A DNA stretch of 64,000 bases, from NCBI GenBank assembly GCA_902765485.1, contig CACWZZ010000005.1, positions 84,428 to 148,427 of the forward strand, in the 5' to 3' direction. Under the pieces are notes generated by a model. It did no database searches. It was given only the letters and a program-made list of their open reading frames with translations, and was not told the DNA's origin. The translations under genes and the position numbers were made by a program. Each line of letters starts with the position of its first letter. The first letter of the stretch is position 1. Source of the DNA: an uncultured Bacteroidales bacterium (GTDB lineage Bacteria; Bacteroidota; Bacteroidia; Bacteroidales; Paludibacteraceae). Shown here in pieces: positions 44,118-52,780 of the stretch.

Positions 44118-46258
44118 AAAAAATCTTCTTCACTTTAGTCCTTGGTACTTGGTCACTTTGTACCTTTGCTGCCACGTACTACGCTTCGCCGAATGGAAAC
44201 GGTAGCGGCACATTTGACAACCCTGCATCTTTCAAAGCGGGACTATTAAAACTATCCCAACCCGGTGACACGTTATATCTTTTCAGCGGACAGTATGACC
44301 TGATGACCACAGATGTGAATAACCTCAACGGTTCCACCACCAAGCATATTGTCATCTCCGGCTACGAAGGAATTAATCCCAGTGGCACTTATCCTGCTAT
44401 TCTCGATTTTCGTCAAACAGCCTACGGAGACCGCGGACTGCAGATCAAAAGCACGTGTTCCTACCTTCATATCAAAAATCTCACGCTCCGATATTCAGGC
44501 AAGAACAACCTACTTAACAATGGTAGTTATTGCTTGTTTGAAAACCTTGACATCTACGGTTCTGCCGATACGGGATGCCAGATGAAGAACGGAGGGAATA
44601 ACACAATTAAGAATGTGGACAGCCATCATAATTTTGACTACAAGACCATGTCCGGCTCTACAGCCAACTTCGGCGGCAACGCAGACGGTTTCGCGGACAA
44701 GCAGTTCACGGGAGCAGGAAACCACTATATCGGTTGCCGCGCATGGGGCAACAGCGACGACGGATGGGATTTCTTCCAGCGCGTCAGTTCATCCAACACC
44801 ATCATTGAGAACTGTGTCTGCTACCAGAACGGACCTGCGTTCTACGACATGAGCCAAAACCCGCGCGCCACAGGCGTGGACAAAGCGTGGTTCGATTCCA
44901 AAGTAGGTACGCAGATGATTGACCGCTACGGACAGACGATTACCATCACCCTTGAGCAATTTCCTTGCCAGGGCAACGGAAACGGCTTCAAAATGGGGGG
45001 ACAATACACGGATCACAAGATCCTCATTCACCACTCCCTCGCCGTAGCGAACCGGGAGCGCGGTTTTGACCAGAATAACAACAACGGCACGATGTGGGTG
45101 TACAACAACTCCGCTTATGCCAACGGCTATAATTTCGGTTTCACCACCGCCTATGGCACCAACTATATGCGCAATAACATCAGCCTCAGCGGCAAGAACG
45201 CCGACCAGCCGAAGTCGCAGAACAATGCCGCGAACGACCATAACACATGGAACAGCGGTTTCGCTTGCTCTGCCTCGGATTTCCAGTCGCTGGACACGAC
45301 CCAGATTTTGGCTCCCCGCGCAGCGGACGGTTCGCTGCCGTCCAACGCACTCTTGCGTCTTGTGCAGGGTTCTTCACTCATTGATGCCGGAGCGGATGTC
45401 AATCTCGGCTACAATGGTCTCGCGCCGGATTTAGGCTGCTTCGAGACCGACGGAGAGCGGCATGATCCGATTCCCGAAGACACGATTCCGGCTGTACAAC
45501 CCGAAGGAACACACGCCGTTGCTTTTGTGACCATCCTCGGCGCACAAGAGGACAAAGCCTTGCTCCATTACCTGCGTCAGAACGACAGCCTCTGGATCGT
45601 TGAGACCGACGCTACAGACGCTACCATCGACTACAGCGGCTACGACGTGATCGTCCTCGGCGGCAAACCCAACAGCAGCGCTCCCGGCTTTACGCCGCTG
45701 AAGGGTTACGACAAGCCGATGGTGTTGCTCAAACCATTCTTGCTCAAATCCGGCGTCTGGGGATGGGGAACAGCCGTTAACACCTCCGACCTTTCTGTCT
45801 CGGTGACGAACACAGACCACCCGCTTTTCGAAGGACTCACCATCACCGAAGGCGAACTGCAACTCTTCAGCCAATGCAACACAAATGCCGTCACCGCCAT
45901 CTCTGCTTGGACCGCAACAGAAGGCGTTGAGACCCTCGCTTCGCCTGTTTCCAACAACGAAGCCTCCTCTATCGCCATTCTGCCTGCCGAAACCGATTGC
46001 AACGGCACTACCCTGCCCCAACGGATGATCATGATCGGCGTGTCGGAATACTCCACCGCTTATCTCACCGCCGACGGAATGCGCCTCATCGAGAACGCTA
46101 TCTGCCTCCAACTCGGCATTGCCAACAATCACCCTGCCGGCTTGGAAACAATCGTAAATCGTAAATCGTCTAATCGTAAATTTATATATGATGGTCAACT
46201 CTTTATTCAAGCGGGCGACGCTGTGTATGATTGCGCTGGTCGCCGCATTAGCCGTTAG
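44114..46258 (+). CDS. Secreted right-handed beta-helix polysaccharide lyase (PL9-like)
   Basis: 714 residues. Signal peptide MKKIFFTLVLGTWSLCTFAA; its second half is encoded by a word repeat. The beta-helix of pectate-lyase family 9 type starts at TYYASPNGNGSGTFDNPASF. It has the Asp cluster and Lys of FGGNADGFADKQF and GCRAWGNSDDGWDFFQ that bind Ca and the uronide. Then come a domain of ~220 residues with no recognised family and the C-terminal tail KFIYDGQLFIQAGDAVYDCAGRRISR. It would be secreted beside the glycan genes. The last 71 nt also encode the signal peptide of the next gene. Confidence 0.82.
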   Translation: MKKIFFTLVLGTWSLCTFAATYYASPNGNGSGTFDNPASFKAGLLKLSQPGDTLYLFSGQYDLMTTDVNNLNGSTTKHIVISGYEGINPSGTYPAILDFRQTAYGDRGLQIKSTCSYLHIKNLTLRYSGKNNLLNNGSYCLFENLDIYGSADTGCQMKNGGNNTIKNVDSHHNFDYKTMSGSTANFGGNADGFADKQFTGAGNHYIGCRAWGNSDDGWDFFQRVSSSNTIIENCVCYQNGPAFYDMSQNPRATGVDKAWFDSKVGTQMIDRYGQTITITLEQFPCQGNGNGFKMGGQYTDHKILIHHSLAVANRERGFDQNNNNGTMWVYNNSAYANGYNFGFTTAYGTNYMRNNISLSGKNADQPKSQNNAANDHNTWNSGFACSASDFQSLDTTQILAPRAADGSLPSNALLRLVQGSSLIDAGADVNLGYNGLAPDLGCFETDGERHDPIPEDTIPAVQPEGTHAVAFVTILGAQEDKALLHYLRQNDSLWIVETDATDATIDYSGYDVIVLGGKPNSSAPGFTPLKGYDKPMVLLKPFLLKSGVWGWGTAVNTSDLSVSVTNTDHPLFEGLTITEGELQLFSQCNTNAVTAISAWTATEGVETLASPVSNNEASSIAILPAETDCNGTTLPQRMIMIGVSEYSTAYLTADGMRLIENAICLQLGIANNHPAGLETIVNRKSSNRKFIYDGQLFIQAGDAVYDCAGRRISR
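44140..44172 (+). repeat. CCTTGGTACTTGGTCACTTT words in signal-peptide codons
   Basis: Reverse complement of the AAGTGACCAAGTACC repeat at 6541-6575, here read as LGTWSLCTF within the hydrophobic core of the signal peptide. Confidence 0.75.
46150..46188 (+). repeat. AATCGTAA octamer repeat at the lyase 3' end
   Basis: AATCGTAA, ATCGTAA, ATCGTCT, AATCGTAA in frame, read as NRKSSNRKF between the last domain and the tail motif. It ends at the start codon of the next gene. Confidence 0.75.
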
Positions 46259-47903
46259 TGCGCAGGACGCACAGTATCAGGACGTCCATTACACCGTGGA
46301 CGAGTCGCTTCTGACCGCCGAAGTGGGTCTTAACCCGCGTGCAGCAGGAGAGATCTTCATTCCCGAAACGATTGTGGTCGGGCAAAACACCTATACCGTC
46401 ATTGCGGTCGGGGACAAAGCCTTCAAGGGCTGCAAGAACCTCACGGCGGTCGTTCTGCCTAAAACGATCCAACGCGTCTATCGCTCTGCTTTTGACGGAA
46501 CAGGTATTATGCTCAATAAGGAGAACTGGTCGGACGGCTGTCTATGGATCGACTCGATCCTCATCGCAACGGATAAGACCATCAAACCGCGTTTTGTCGT
46601 TCCCGAAGGGACACGGCTCATCGCCGCAGGTGCTTTCCAAGGCAACAAAACGATCACCCGCGTCGAACTGCCGTCCTGTATCTCGCGCATTGACCATGAG
46701 ACCTTCCGCGACTGCAAGAACCTGCAGAAAGTGGTCATTCCTCCCACCATCACCTCTATCGGCGAAGAAGCCTTCACCGGTTCCGGTCTCTATGCCAACG
46801 AGAATAAATGGAAGAAAGGAGCGTTTATCATTGACGACTGCCTGATTGCCACCAACAATGACCTGCCCGCCAAATATATCTTCAAGAACAAGATTCCTAT
46901 TCGCCTCATCGCCGAGCGGGCATTTGCGAACAAGAAGAACCTCCGTTCGGTCACGATTCCGGCTACCGTAACGGCCATCCCGACCGCTTGTTTCTACGGC
47001 TGCGAGAACCTGACGGATGTCATCATTCCTTCCTCTGTCCGCACGGTCGGCAACTTCGCTTTTTATAACTGCACGCTGCTGAAGAACGCCCTTCTGCCGC
47101 GCGAGTTAGAAACCCTTGGAGCGGGTGCTTTCTATGGTTGCGTCAACCTGCGCGAACAAGTGCTGAGCGACAAACTGGAGATCTTGGGGCGCGCTACGTT
47201 CTTCACCTGCCGCAACATCAAAGCCATCACTCTTCCTGCCCACTTGCGCCGCATTGATGCCGGCTGTTTCGCAGGCTGTGCTGCGCTCGAAGCAATCGAA
47301 CTGCCGCGGACGCTGCTCTTCCTTGGAGACCAAGCGTTTGCAGGCTGCTCTACCCTGCGCAAAATTGTCATCCCTGACGGCATCAATTCGCTTCCCAAAC
47401 AGCTTTTCCAAGGCTGTACGCGGCTCTATCGCGTGGATCTGCCGGATGGGCTGTACGCCATCGGAGACGAAGCCTTGGACGGATGTCTCGCTTTGGAGAA
47501 GATCAATATTCCTGTCTCTACTTTCCGCATCGGCGTGCGCGCATTCCATAACTGCCAGCAGCTGCGCTCAATCGCACTCGTGGATCATATCCACATGATC
47601 GAAGAAGGAGCGTTCCTGGAGTGCAAGATGCTGGAGGAGATCGCCCTGCCGGAAGGGCTGGTTCGTCTCCAGCAAGGTGCTTTCTCGCAATGCATCAACC
47701 TGCAGAAAGTGACGCTCAACACCCGCATCAAACGCATTGACGACGGCGCTTTCTACGGTTGCCGCAGCCTGCGCGAAGTGCAATGGAACGACAGCCTGCA
47801 ATATATCGGTTCCGAAGCCTTCCTCGATTGCCGTTACCTCCGCGCACCGATCTTCGCGCCCTCTGTCGAAATAGGCAAAAATGCCTTCAAAGGCACTCGT
47901 TAA
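46188..47903 (+). CDS. Secreted BspA-type leucine-rich-repeat protein
   Basis: 571 residues. Signal peptide MMVNSLFKRATLCMIALVAALAVSAQ (basic n-region KR, cleavage after Ala-Gln), then about 20 BspA/LRR_5 repeats of ~23 residues (pattern I-G-x-x-A-F-x-x-C-x-x-L-x-x-V-x-L-P). Such proteins mediate adhesion in oral and gut Bacteroidota. No C-terminal tail motif is present. The start lies inside the preceding gene (71-nt overlap in another frame). A later ATG at 46227 would leave out the basic residues. Confidence 0.85.
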   Translation: MMVNSLFKRATLCMIALVAALAVSAQDAQYQDVHYTVDESLLTAEVGLNPRAAGEIFIPETIVVGQNTYTVIAVGDKAFKGCKNLTAVVLPKTIQRVYRSAFDGTGIMLNKENWSDGCLWIDSILIATDKTIKPRFVVPEGTRLIAAGAFQGNKTITRVELPSCISRIDHETFRDCKNLQKVVIPPTITSIGEEAFTGSGLYANENKWKKGAFIIDDCLIATNNDLPAKYIFKNKIPIRLIAERAFANKKNLRSVTIPATVTAIPTACFYGCENLTDVIIPSSVRTVGNFAFYNCTLLKNALLPRELETLGAGAFYGCVNLREQVLSDKLEILGRATFFTCRNIKAITLPAHLRRIDAGCFAGCAALEAIELPRTLLFLGDQAFAGCSTLRKIVIPDGINSLPKQLFQGCTRLYRVDLPDGLYAIGDEALDGCLALEKINIPVSTFRIGVRAFHNCQQLRSIALVDHIHMIEEGAFLECKMLEEIALPEGLVRLQQGAFSQCINLQKVTLNTRIKRIDDGAFYGCRSLREVQWNDSLQYIGSEAFLDCRYLRAPIFAPSVEIGKNAFKGTR

Positions 47904-47915
47904 GTCTCCTGCAGA

Positions 47916-48725
47916 ATGCAACCGATTGAGTTTGTGGACATATTGTCAACGGACTTGCAACTCGCGCACACGGGCTACCTAACGCACGCGCTGTGTATGC
48001 GGGGAACAGCGACGCTCTTATTTAACGGAGCAGCGCATCCTTTGCAGCCCGGCGATTGCATCATTATGCAACGCAGCGAGAGTGCGCAGATAGCCGATGC
48101 AAGTCCTGATTTTCAGACCATTACGATCTACGTCACGCCGGAGTTTATCCAGATGGCGCTGCCGCTCAGTAACTACGGTACGCGCGGACACATGATGCTC
48201 TTCAACGATCCGGTCATGCACCTCAATCCGCGGCAGCAGGAGCGCTGCAAAGAGAATATGGAGTACGTGCGCACACGTTGCGCCGAGGTCGCGCACCGGT
48301 TCTACTTGGATCTGACGCTCAATGCCGTGCAGGGCATGATCATTGATTTCTTTGATTTCCACGCGGAGATCTACGATGAGAAGAACGACCTCAGCCATCC
48401 GAACGCGCACCTCATGAACCGTTTCATTGAGATGCTGGAGCGCGGCGACTACCGCACGCACCGCGACATCGCCTATTATGCCGACAAACTCTGCGTCACA
48501 CCCAAATACCTCTCCGAGACCTGCAAATCCATCAGCGGCTGCGGAGCGGCTTATTGGATCAACCGCTATACCTCTGTCGAAATCTCCCGCCTTCTGCGCG
48601 ACCGCTCCTTGACCCTCGCCGACATAGCAGACCATTTCGATTTCTCCTCCACAGCGTACCTCAGCCGTTACATCCGCCAGAACCTCGGCGTCTCCGCCTC
48701 CGAGATCAGAGGCGGAGAGAAATAA
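47916..48725 (+). CDS. AraC-family transcriptional regulator
   Basis: 269 residues. N-terminal cupin-like ligand domain (GTATLLFNGAAHPLQPGDCIIM), C-terminal double helix-turn-helix (about 170-265: HRDIAYYADKLCVTPKYLSETCKSISG and SLTLADIADHFDFSSTAYLSRYIRQNLGVSASEIR). Likely controls nearby or distant metabolic genes; the ligand is unknown. Last gene of the + strand series, followed by the 117-bp element and a terminator. Confidence 0.9.
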   Translation: MQPIEFVDILSTDLQLAHTGYLTHALCMRGTATLLFNGAAHPLQPGDCIIMQRSESAQIADASPDFQTITIYVTPEFIQMALPLSNYGTRGHMMLFNDPVMHLNPRQQERCKENMEYVRTRCAEVAHRFYLDLTLNAVQGMIIDFFDFHAEIYDEKNDLSHPNAHLMNRFIEMLERGDYRTHRDIAYYADKLCVTPKYLSETCKSISGCGAAYWINRYTSVEISRLLRDRSLTLADIADHFDFSSTAYLSRYIRQNLGVSASEIRGGEK

Positions 48726-48733
48726 AGAATGTA

Positions 48734-48850
48734 CGATTATTAAGATTTTAGTACGGTATTCGTCGGTATCCTGTCGGTCTATCGTGCCGTATGTGAGTCG
48801 TAGGTGTCTCGTAAGTGGCAGGTAAGCGCAAAAAGTGACGATTATTAAGA
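48734..48850 (+). mobile_element. 117-bp repeat element, copy 1
   Basis: Bounded by direct repeats CGATTATTAAGA (48734-48745 and 48839-48850). Interior has degenerate CGTCGGTATCCTGTCGGTCT words. Matches the reverse complement of 60243-60360 over the whole length with scattered differences. No ORF. Lies between araC-like and a terminator. Confidence 0.75.
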
Positions 48851-48852
48851 AT

Positions 48853-48886
48853 AAAAAATCAAGCAGCTTTCCTGCCGCTTGATTTC
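48853..48886. terminator. Terminator between convergent genes
   Basis: AATCAAGCAGC and GCCGCTTGATT pair with one mismatch around a 6-nt loop; A tract before, T tract after. Confidence 0.85.
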
Positions 48887-48903
48887 GTATAGTGTTTGAC
48901 GTA

Positions 48904-49821
48904 TTATTTATATGCTTTCACTACTTTGCTAAATACCCTATGGACTACAATAGTTTTTTCACGCAGCCACTTTATCGCGAGTTTGAACTCTTGCTCATCT
49001 TCCATATCAAATCCTTTATCTATCAAAATCACCTTATCCCTATTTTCAGGGCGAGGATTCCATTGCATCGCAAAGCCTAATTCTTTTTCTATTTCCTCTT
49101 TTCTTTCTTCAAGAAATGGTAGCATTGTATCGGCTATAGAACTATTGATGTATATACGACATCCAATAGTATTAGTGTTCGTATTGTATGTATCGGATAT
49201 ATGAATATTAGATTTTCCGATGGTTATGTCATACCAATATTGCGGTCGTGGCGTTTGGAGATTACGGAAATCATTTTGTATTGCATCTCGAAATGCTTGC
49301 CAGAACTTGTATTGTAAGTTTTCTGTTTTCGTGAGGTTTCCCTTACTATGAGCCATTTTAACGACATTATTCGGTGATGCAACGACATTGAAAACGACAG
49401 ATGCTTTGTCGGTATCCACCTTTAATAGACTAAGTTCTATCGCATAGAAAGACAATCCACTATTGGTATTTTCATTTAGCCATTCAAATGCTTGTCTATG
49501 TTCTTCTGTAAATTTGGTTGCTATCCACACTATTGTTTTCGCACCTAAAACCGAAGTGTAAGTTAAGCATTTACCAAGGTGGTCATGATTTGTTTTTTCT
49601 AATTGATTCTCAATTACAACAATATCGTTTGTTTCAACCTCTTTAGCAACAATATCTGCGAAAAAAGGACCAACAGGAACTTCTGTACTGGTAAGTTCAA
49701 GATTCATGTTGATAGCATCGCCTAATTGTTGTAAGTTCTCTGCAAGCCACGGAGTAAAATCGTATTGTTCGTTATTCCATTGCTTACGAGGACTGATTTT
49801 TTCTAACTTTACTAATTTCAT
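48904..49821 (-). CDS. DUF4268 protein with a restriction-nuclease-like N-terminal domain
   Basis: 305 residues, clearly more AT-rich than neighbours. The N-terminal half has FFADIVAKEVETNDIVVIENQLEK: D56 and E71-N-Q73 fit a PD-(D/E)XK-type site with Gln in the last position. HLGKCLTYTSVLGAKTIVWIATKFTEEHR continues the fold. The C-terminal half (KFWQAFRDAIQNDF ... PQYWYDITIGKSNIHI ... RIYINSSIADTMLPFLEERKEEIEKELG) is a DUF4268 region. Such orphan proteins are often linked to phage defence or restriction; that role is inferred. Flanked by a broken toxin cassette, so an acquired island is likely. Confidence 0.78.
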   Translation of the reverse strand: MKLVKLEKISPRKQWNNEQYDFTPWLAENLQQLGDAINMNLELTSTEVPVGPFFADIVAKEVETNDIVVIENQLEKTNHDHLGKCLTYTSVLGAKTIVWIATKFTEEHRQAFEWLNENTNSGLSFYAIELSLLKVDTDKASVVFNVVASPNNVVKMAHSKGNLTKTENLQYKFWQAFRDAIQNDFRNLQTPRPQYWYDITIGKSNIHISDTYNTNTNTIGCRIYINSSIADTMLPFLEERKEEIEKELGFAMQWNPRPENRDKVILIDKGFDMEDEQEFKLAIKWLREKTIVVHRVFSKVVKAYK

Positions 49822-49899
49822 ATGATATTTTAATCTATCGTCTGTTTGCCTTTATGTCCTTTTCTCCGGTTTTACGTCTCGGAGAGGGACGAGGTTTGG

Positions 49900-50052
49900 C
49901 TACAATGCTACGGTGAACGGATCTACATACTGAACTTGCCCGTTCTCACAGAAGATAAGCGGTTGGTTGTCACGGCGGTGTTGCTCCACTAATCTACGAT
50001 GGGTTAATTGCAAACCCTCATTGACTTTTGATTCTAATTCACTTTCACTCAT
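49900..50052 (-). CDS. Small protein, probable partner (antitoxin) of a zeta-type toxin
   Basis: 50 residues: MSESELESKVNEGLQLTHRR ... QPLIFCENGQVQYVDPFTVAL. N-terminal amphipathic helix and a short beta end. Its ATG overlaps the stop of the zeta remnant (ATGA), the coupling expected of a toxin-partner operon. The 3' flank (CCCTCTCCGAG...CTCCGG) resembles that after the intact zeta gene at 58440. I infer the antitoxin role from position only. Confidence 0.6.
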   Translation of the reverse strand: MSESELESKVNEGLQLTHRRLVEQHRRDNQPLIFCENGQVQYVDPFTVAL

Positions 50053-50138
50053 ATTTTGTGTATTAATTCGTTCCACATTTCTTGTATTTTGCCGGCGCCG
50101 TTCGGACCTGCAATAATATACAGATTAGGGTGTTGCAT
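50049..50138 (-). pseudogene. Zeta-toxin-like kinase remnant
   Basis: 29 codons: MQHPNLYIIAGPNGAGK is a normal zeta/AAA kinase start with Walker A. It runs straight into IQEMWNELIHKI and a stop, so ~170 residues holding the catalytic and substrate parts are deleted in frame. Promoter and downstream gene remain. Confidence 0.7.
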
Positions 50139-50160
50139 CGCTTTCAAACGATTTTGCGCT

Positions 50161-50192
50161 GCAAAATTACACAAAAAAAATGACATGTGCAA
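50161..50192 (-). promoter_or_regulatory. Promoter of the broken zeta cassette
   Basis: - strand TTGCACATGTCA, T-rich spacer, TAATTTTGC, 23 nt before the remnant start. Confidence 0.75.
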
Positions 50193-50245
50193 GTGTTTTT
50201 ACTGCTTTTTCGGCGAAATGTGTATCATTTGCCGTAAATTGTGTA

Positions 50246-50277
50246 ACGGATATATAAGAAAAAAGCAGTAATTTTGC
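50246..50277 (+). promoter_or_regulatory. Promoter of the alcohol dehydrogenase operon
   Basis: GGATATATAAG, A6, GCAG, TAATTTTGC; the -33 side is weaker than usual. ~43 nt leader. Confidence 0.7.
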
Positions 50278-50319
50278 ACCGCAAAATGAAATTGCGCAAT
50301 TAACAAAAACACAAATAAT

Positions 50320-51513
50320 ATGCAAAACTTTGATTATCAGACACCGACACGACTTATTTTCGGCGAAGGCGTAGTAGAGAAACTGCCGAAAGTGATGAGC
50401 GCATTCGGCAAGAAAATCCTCCTCACTTACGGCGGAGGAAGTATAAAAAAGATTTCAGCCTTCAGAAATCAGCCCTCAGCCGGAAGTTTGTATGACTACG
50501 TGCATGAGGCACTCAAGGACTTTGAGATCGTCGAACTGAGCGGTATTCAGCCGAACCCGAAATATGATCCTTCGGTTTTGGAAGGCGTGCGGCTTTGCAA
50601 AGAGCACAAGGTGGATGTCATCCTCTCTGTTGGCGGCGGTTCGGTACTCGATTGCTCCAAAGCGATTGCAGCCGGTGCTTGCTATGACGGCGATCCGTGG
50701 GACCTCATCTCCTACAAAGTGAAAGCCCAGGCAGCCCTGCCGATAGTGGATATTATCACGCTGGCTGCTACCGGTAGCGAATACGACTGCGGCGGTGTTA
50801 TCTCCCGCACGGAGACCAACGACAAGATCGGTTATTTGGACCGCCACTTGTTCCCTGCCGTTTCGTTCCTCGACCCGACCTATACGTTCTCGGTAAGCAA
50901 GAAACAGACTGCTGCGGGTATTGCAGACGCGATGAACCACACCATCGAGCAGTATTTTGCGGAAGACACCACGCTTCTCAACGACGGTTTCTGCGAGTCC
51001 ATGCTCCGCTCGCTCATGGAGAACGGACGCAAGTGCATCGCTAACCCGGAGAACTACAAAGCCCGCGCGGAGATGATGCTGGCTTGCACGTACGGCTGCA
51101 ACGGTATTCTGGCACTCGGCAACAGCGAGTCCGGCTGGCCCTGCCACGGCATTGAACATGCCCTCTCTGCCTATTACGACATCACCCACGGCGAGGGATT
51201 AGCCATCATCACGCCGCGGTGGATGAAGCACATCCTCAACGAGCACACCCTGCCGCGTTTCGTCAAATACGGCATCAATGTCTTTGACATCGACCCCTCG
51301 CTGACCCAATGGGAGATTGCCAACCAAGCCATCGAAGCGACGTACGCGTTCTTTGAGTCCATCAACATCCCTATGCACCTGCGCGAAGTAGGTATTGACG
51401 ATAGCCGTTTGGACGAGATGGCGCATCATATCGCCGTCAACGAAGGGCTGGAGAACGCTTATGCACCCCTCACGGAGCAGGATATTAAACAAATCTTAGT
51501 TGACAGTCTCTAA
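50320..51513 (+). CDS. Iron-containing alcohol dehydrogenase (YqhD/BDH type)
   Basis: 397 residues. NAD(P)H-dependent reduction of aldehydes to alcohols. [16 protein letters not shown] and [15 protein letters not shown] form the nucleotide site. Metal ligands lie in [11 protein letters not shown] and [20 protein letters not shown]. Residues ~44-56 ([12 protein letters not shown]) are a heptamer-repeat insert placed just after the first glycine loop, where homologs have a few residues. First of three genes with an acetyltransferase and a flavodoxin. Confidence 0.94.
   Translation: MQNFDYQTPTRLIFGEGVVEKLPKVMSAFGKKILLTYGGGSIKKISAFRNQPSAGSLYDYVHEALKDFEIVELSGIQPNPKYDPSVLEGVRLCKEHKVDVILSVGGGSVLDCSKAIAAGACYDGDPWDLISYKVKAQAALPIVDIITLAATGSEYDCGGVISRTETNDKIGYLDRHLFPAVSFLDPTYTFSVSKKQTAAGIADAMNHTIEQYFAEDTTLLNDGFCESMLRSLMENGRKCIANPENYKARAEMMLACTYGCNGILALGNSESGWPCHGIEHALSAYYDITHGEGLAIITPRWMKHILNEHTLPRFVKYGINVFDIDPSLTQWEIANQAIEATYAFFESINIPMHLREVGIDDSRLDEMAHHIAVNEGLENAYAPLTEQDIKQILVDSL
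50448..50485 (+). repeat. (CAGCCRT)n repeat in the alcohol dehydrogenase gene
   Basis: TTTCAGCCTTCAGAAATCAG-type words, five units in frame, same orientation as the others. Confidence 0.8.
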
Positions 51514-51514
51514 T

Positions 51515-52054
51515 ATGGAAGCATTTCGTGTAGATCCGCGGGTGACGACACCCGAAGCGCAGGCGGCGTATATAGAGCAGGGCCGCAAACTCTTTGCGTT
51601 CAACCAGACCGTTCCCTTCACGCCGGAAAATCTTGCGGCAACGAAAGCCCTTTTCGGCGAAAACCTCGGCGAAGGAAGTATTGTGCAACCGCCTTTGAAG
51701 GGCGTGTGCTTCGACATGGTGCATATTGGCAAAAACGTCATGATCATGCCGGACTGTCTGATGATGTCGCGTGGCAGCATCACTATCGAGGACGGCGCGA
51801 TGATTGCAGCAAACGTGCAACTCATCAGCAATAACCACGACCTCTACGAGCGGCAGATCCTCCTCTGCAAACCTGTGCGCATTTGTAAGAACGCGTGGGT
51901 GGGAGCCGGAGCAACCATCCTGCCGGGCGTGACGGTCGGAGAGAATGCCGTAGTGGCTGCTGCAGCAGTGGTTACCAAAGATGTCCCTGCGAACACCATC
52001 GTCGCCGGCAACCCTGCCAAAATCATCAAAACCATTCCTCCGAAGGAAAACTAA
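51515..52054 (+). CDS. Sugar/maltose O-acetyltransferase (hexapeptide repeat)
   Basis: 179 residues from ATG 51515. Left-handed beta-helix acetyltransferase: [33 protein letters not shown] (catalytic His) and [46 protein letters not shown]. Transfers acetyl from CoA to a sugar or similar hydroxyl group. A paralog lies at 61821-62375. Begins 1 nt after the dehydrogenase stop. Confidence 0.92.
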   Translation: MEAFRVDPRVTTPEAQAAYIEQGRKLFAFNQTVPFTPENLAATKALFGENLGEGSIVQPPLKGVCFDMVHIGKNVMIMPDCLMMSRGSITIEDGAMIAANVQLISNNHDLYERQILLCKPVRICKNAWVGAGATILPGVTVGENAVVAAAAVVTKDVPANTIVAGNPAKIIKTIPPKEN

Positions 52055-52061
52055 TAATGAA

Positions 52062-52691
52062 ATGAAAAAGATCTTTTTAACTATCCTCGCGGGCGTGTTT
52101 GCCCTGACGAGTTGCAATGCGCAAAACAAAAATGAACAAATGAAAAAATGTCTTGTAGTCTTTTTCTCCCATGCAGGAGACAACTACTCGGTAGGAAACA
52201 TCCAAGTGGGCAACACCAAGATTGTTGCCGATTACATCAGCGAACTCACGGGCGCTGACCGGTTTGAGATCGTCACCCATAAGTACGACGGCATGGCGTA
52301 CAAACCGCTTTGCGACCTCGCGCAAGAGGAGCAGTATGCCGATGCTCGTCCGGCATTCGAACCGCTCATAACGAGTTCAAACGGCGAAGCCGTCAAACCT
52401 GCAAACATCAAAGATTTCTTTGCCGGTTACGACGTCATCTTCATCGGCGGTCCCGTCTGGTGGGGCACTTGGCCGCAAGTGATGTTCACGTTCTTCGACA
52501 CGTACGACCTCAACGGAAAAAACCTCTATCCTTTTACAACGCACGAAGGCAGCGGACTGGGCAACTGCGTGAGTGACTTACGCAAGGCCTACCCCAATGC
52601 GGACGTGAAGAAAGGCTTCAGCCTCTATGGCCACGAAGTACGCTCCAACAAAGCGAAAGTAGAGAACTGGATCAAGGGTCTGGAGCTCTAA
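52062..52691 (+). CDS. Flavodoxin-like lipoprotein
   Basis: 209 residues from ATG 52062. Lipobox ALTSC (Cys at about residue 17), then a flavodoxin domain: CLVVFFSHAGDNYSVG (FMN phosphate loop), DVIFIGGPVWWGTWP and THEGSGLGNCVSDL. It belongs to the NADPH-quinone-reductase-like flavodoxin family that in Bacteroidota often carries a signal. Probably a periplasmic or membrane-bound FMN reductase working with the dehydrogenase. Starts 7 nt after the acetyltransferase. Confidence 0.88.
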   Translation: MKKIFLTILAGVFALTSCNAQNKNEQMKKCLVVFFSHAGDNYSVGNIQVGNTKIVADYISELTGADRFEIVTHKYDGMAYKPLCDLAQEEQYADARPAFEPLITSSNGEAVKPANIKDFFAGYDVIFIGGPVWWGTWPQVMFTFFDTYDLNGKNLYPFTTHEGSGLGNCVSDLRKAYPNADVKKGFSLYGHEVRSNKAKVENWIKGLEL

Positions 52692-52715
52692 AAGAATAAA
52701 AAAATCCTGCAACAC

Positions 52716-52747
52716 TTGCGTATGTGGGATTTTTTTTGTACCTTTGC
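52716..52747 (+). promoter_or_regulatory. Promoter of the 52781 gene
   Basis: TTGCGTATGTGGG, T8 spacer, TACCTTTGC. Confidence 0.8.
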
Positions 52748-52780
52748 ACCGTGTTTCAAATTATTCGCAAATATGCCCCG

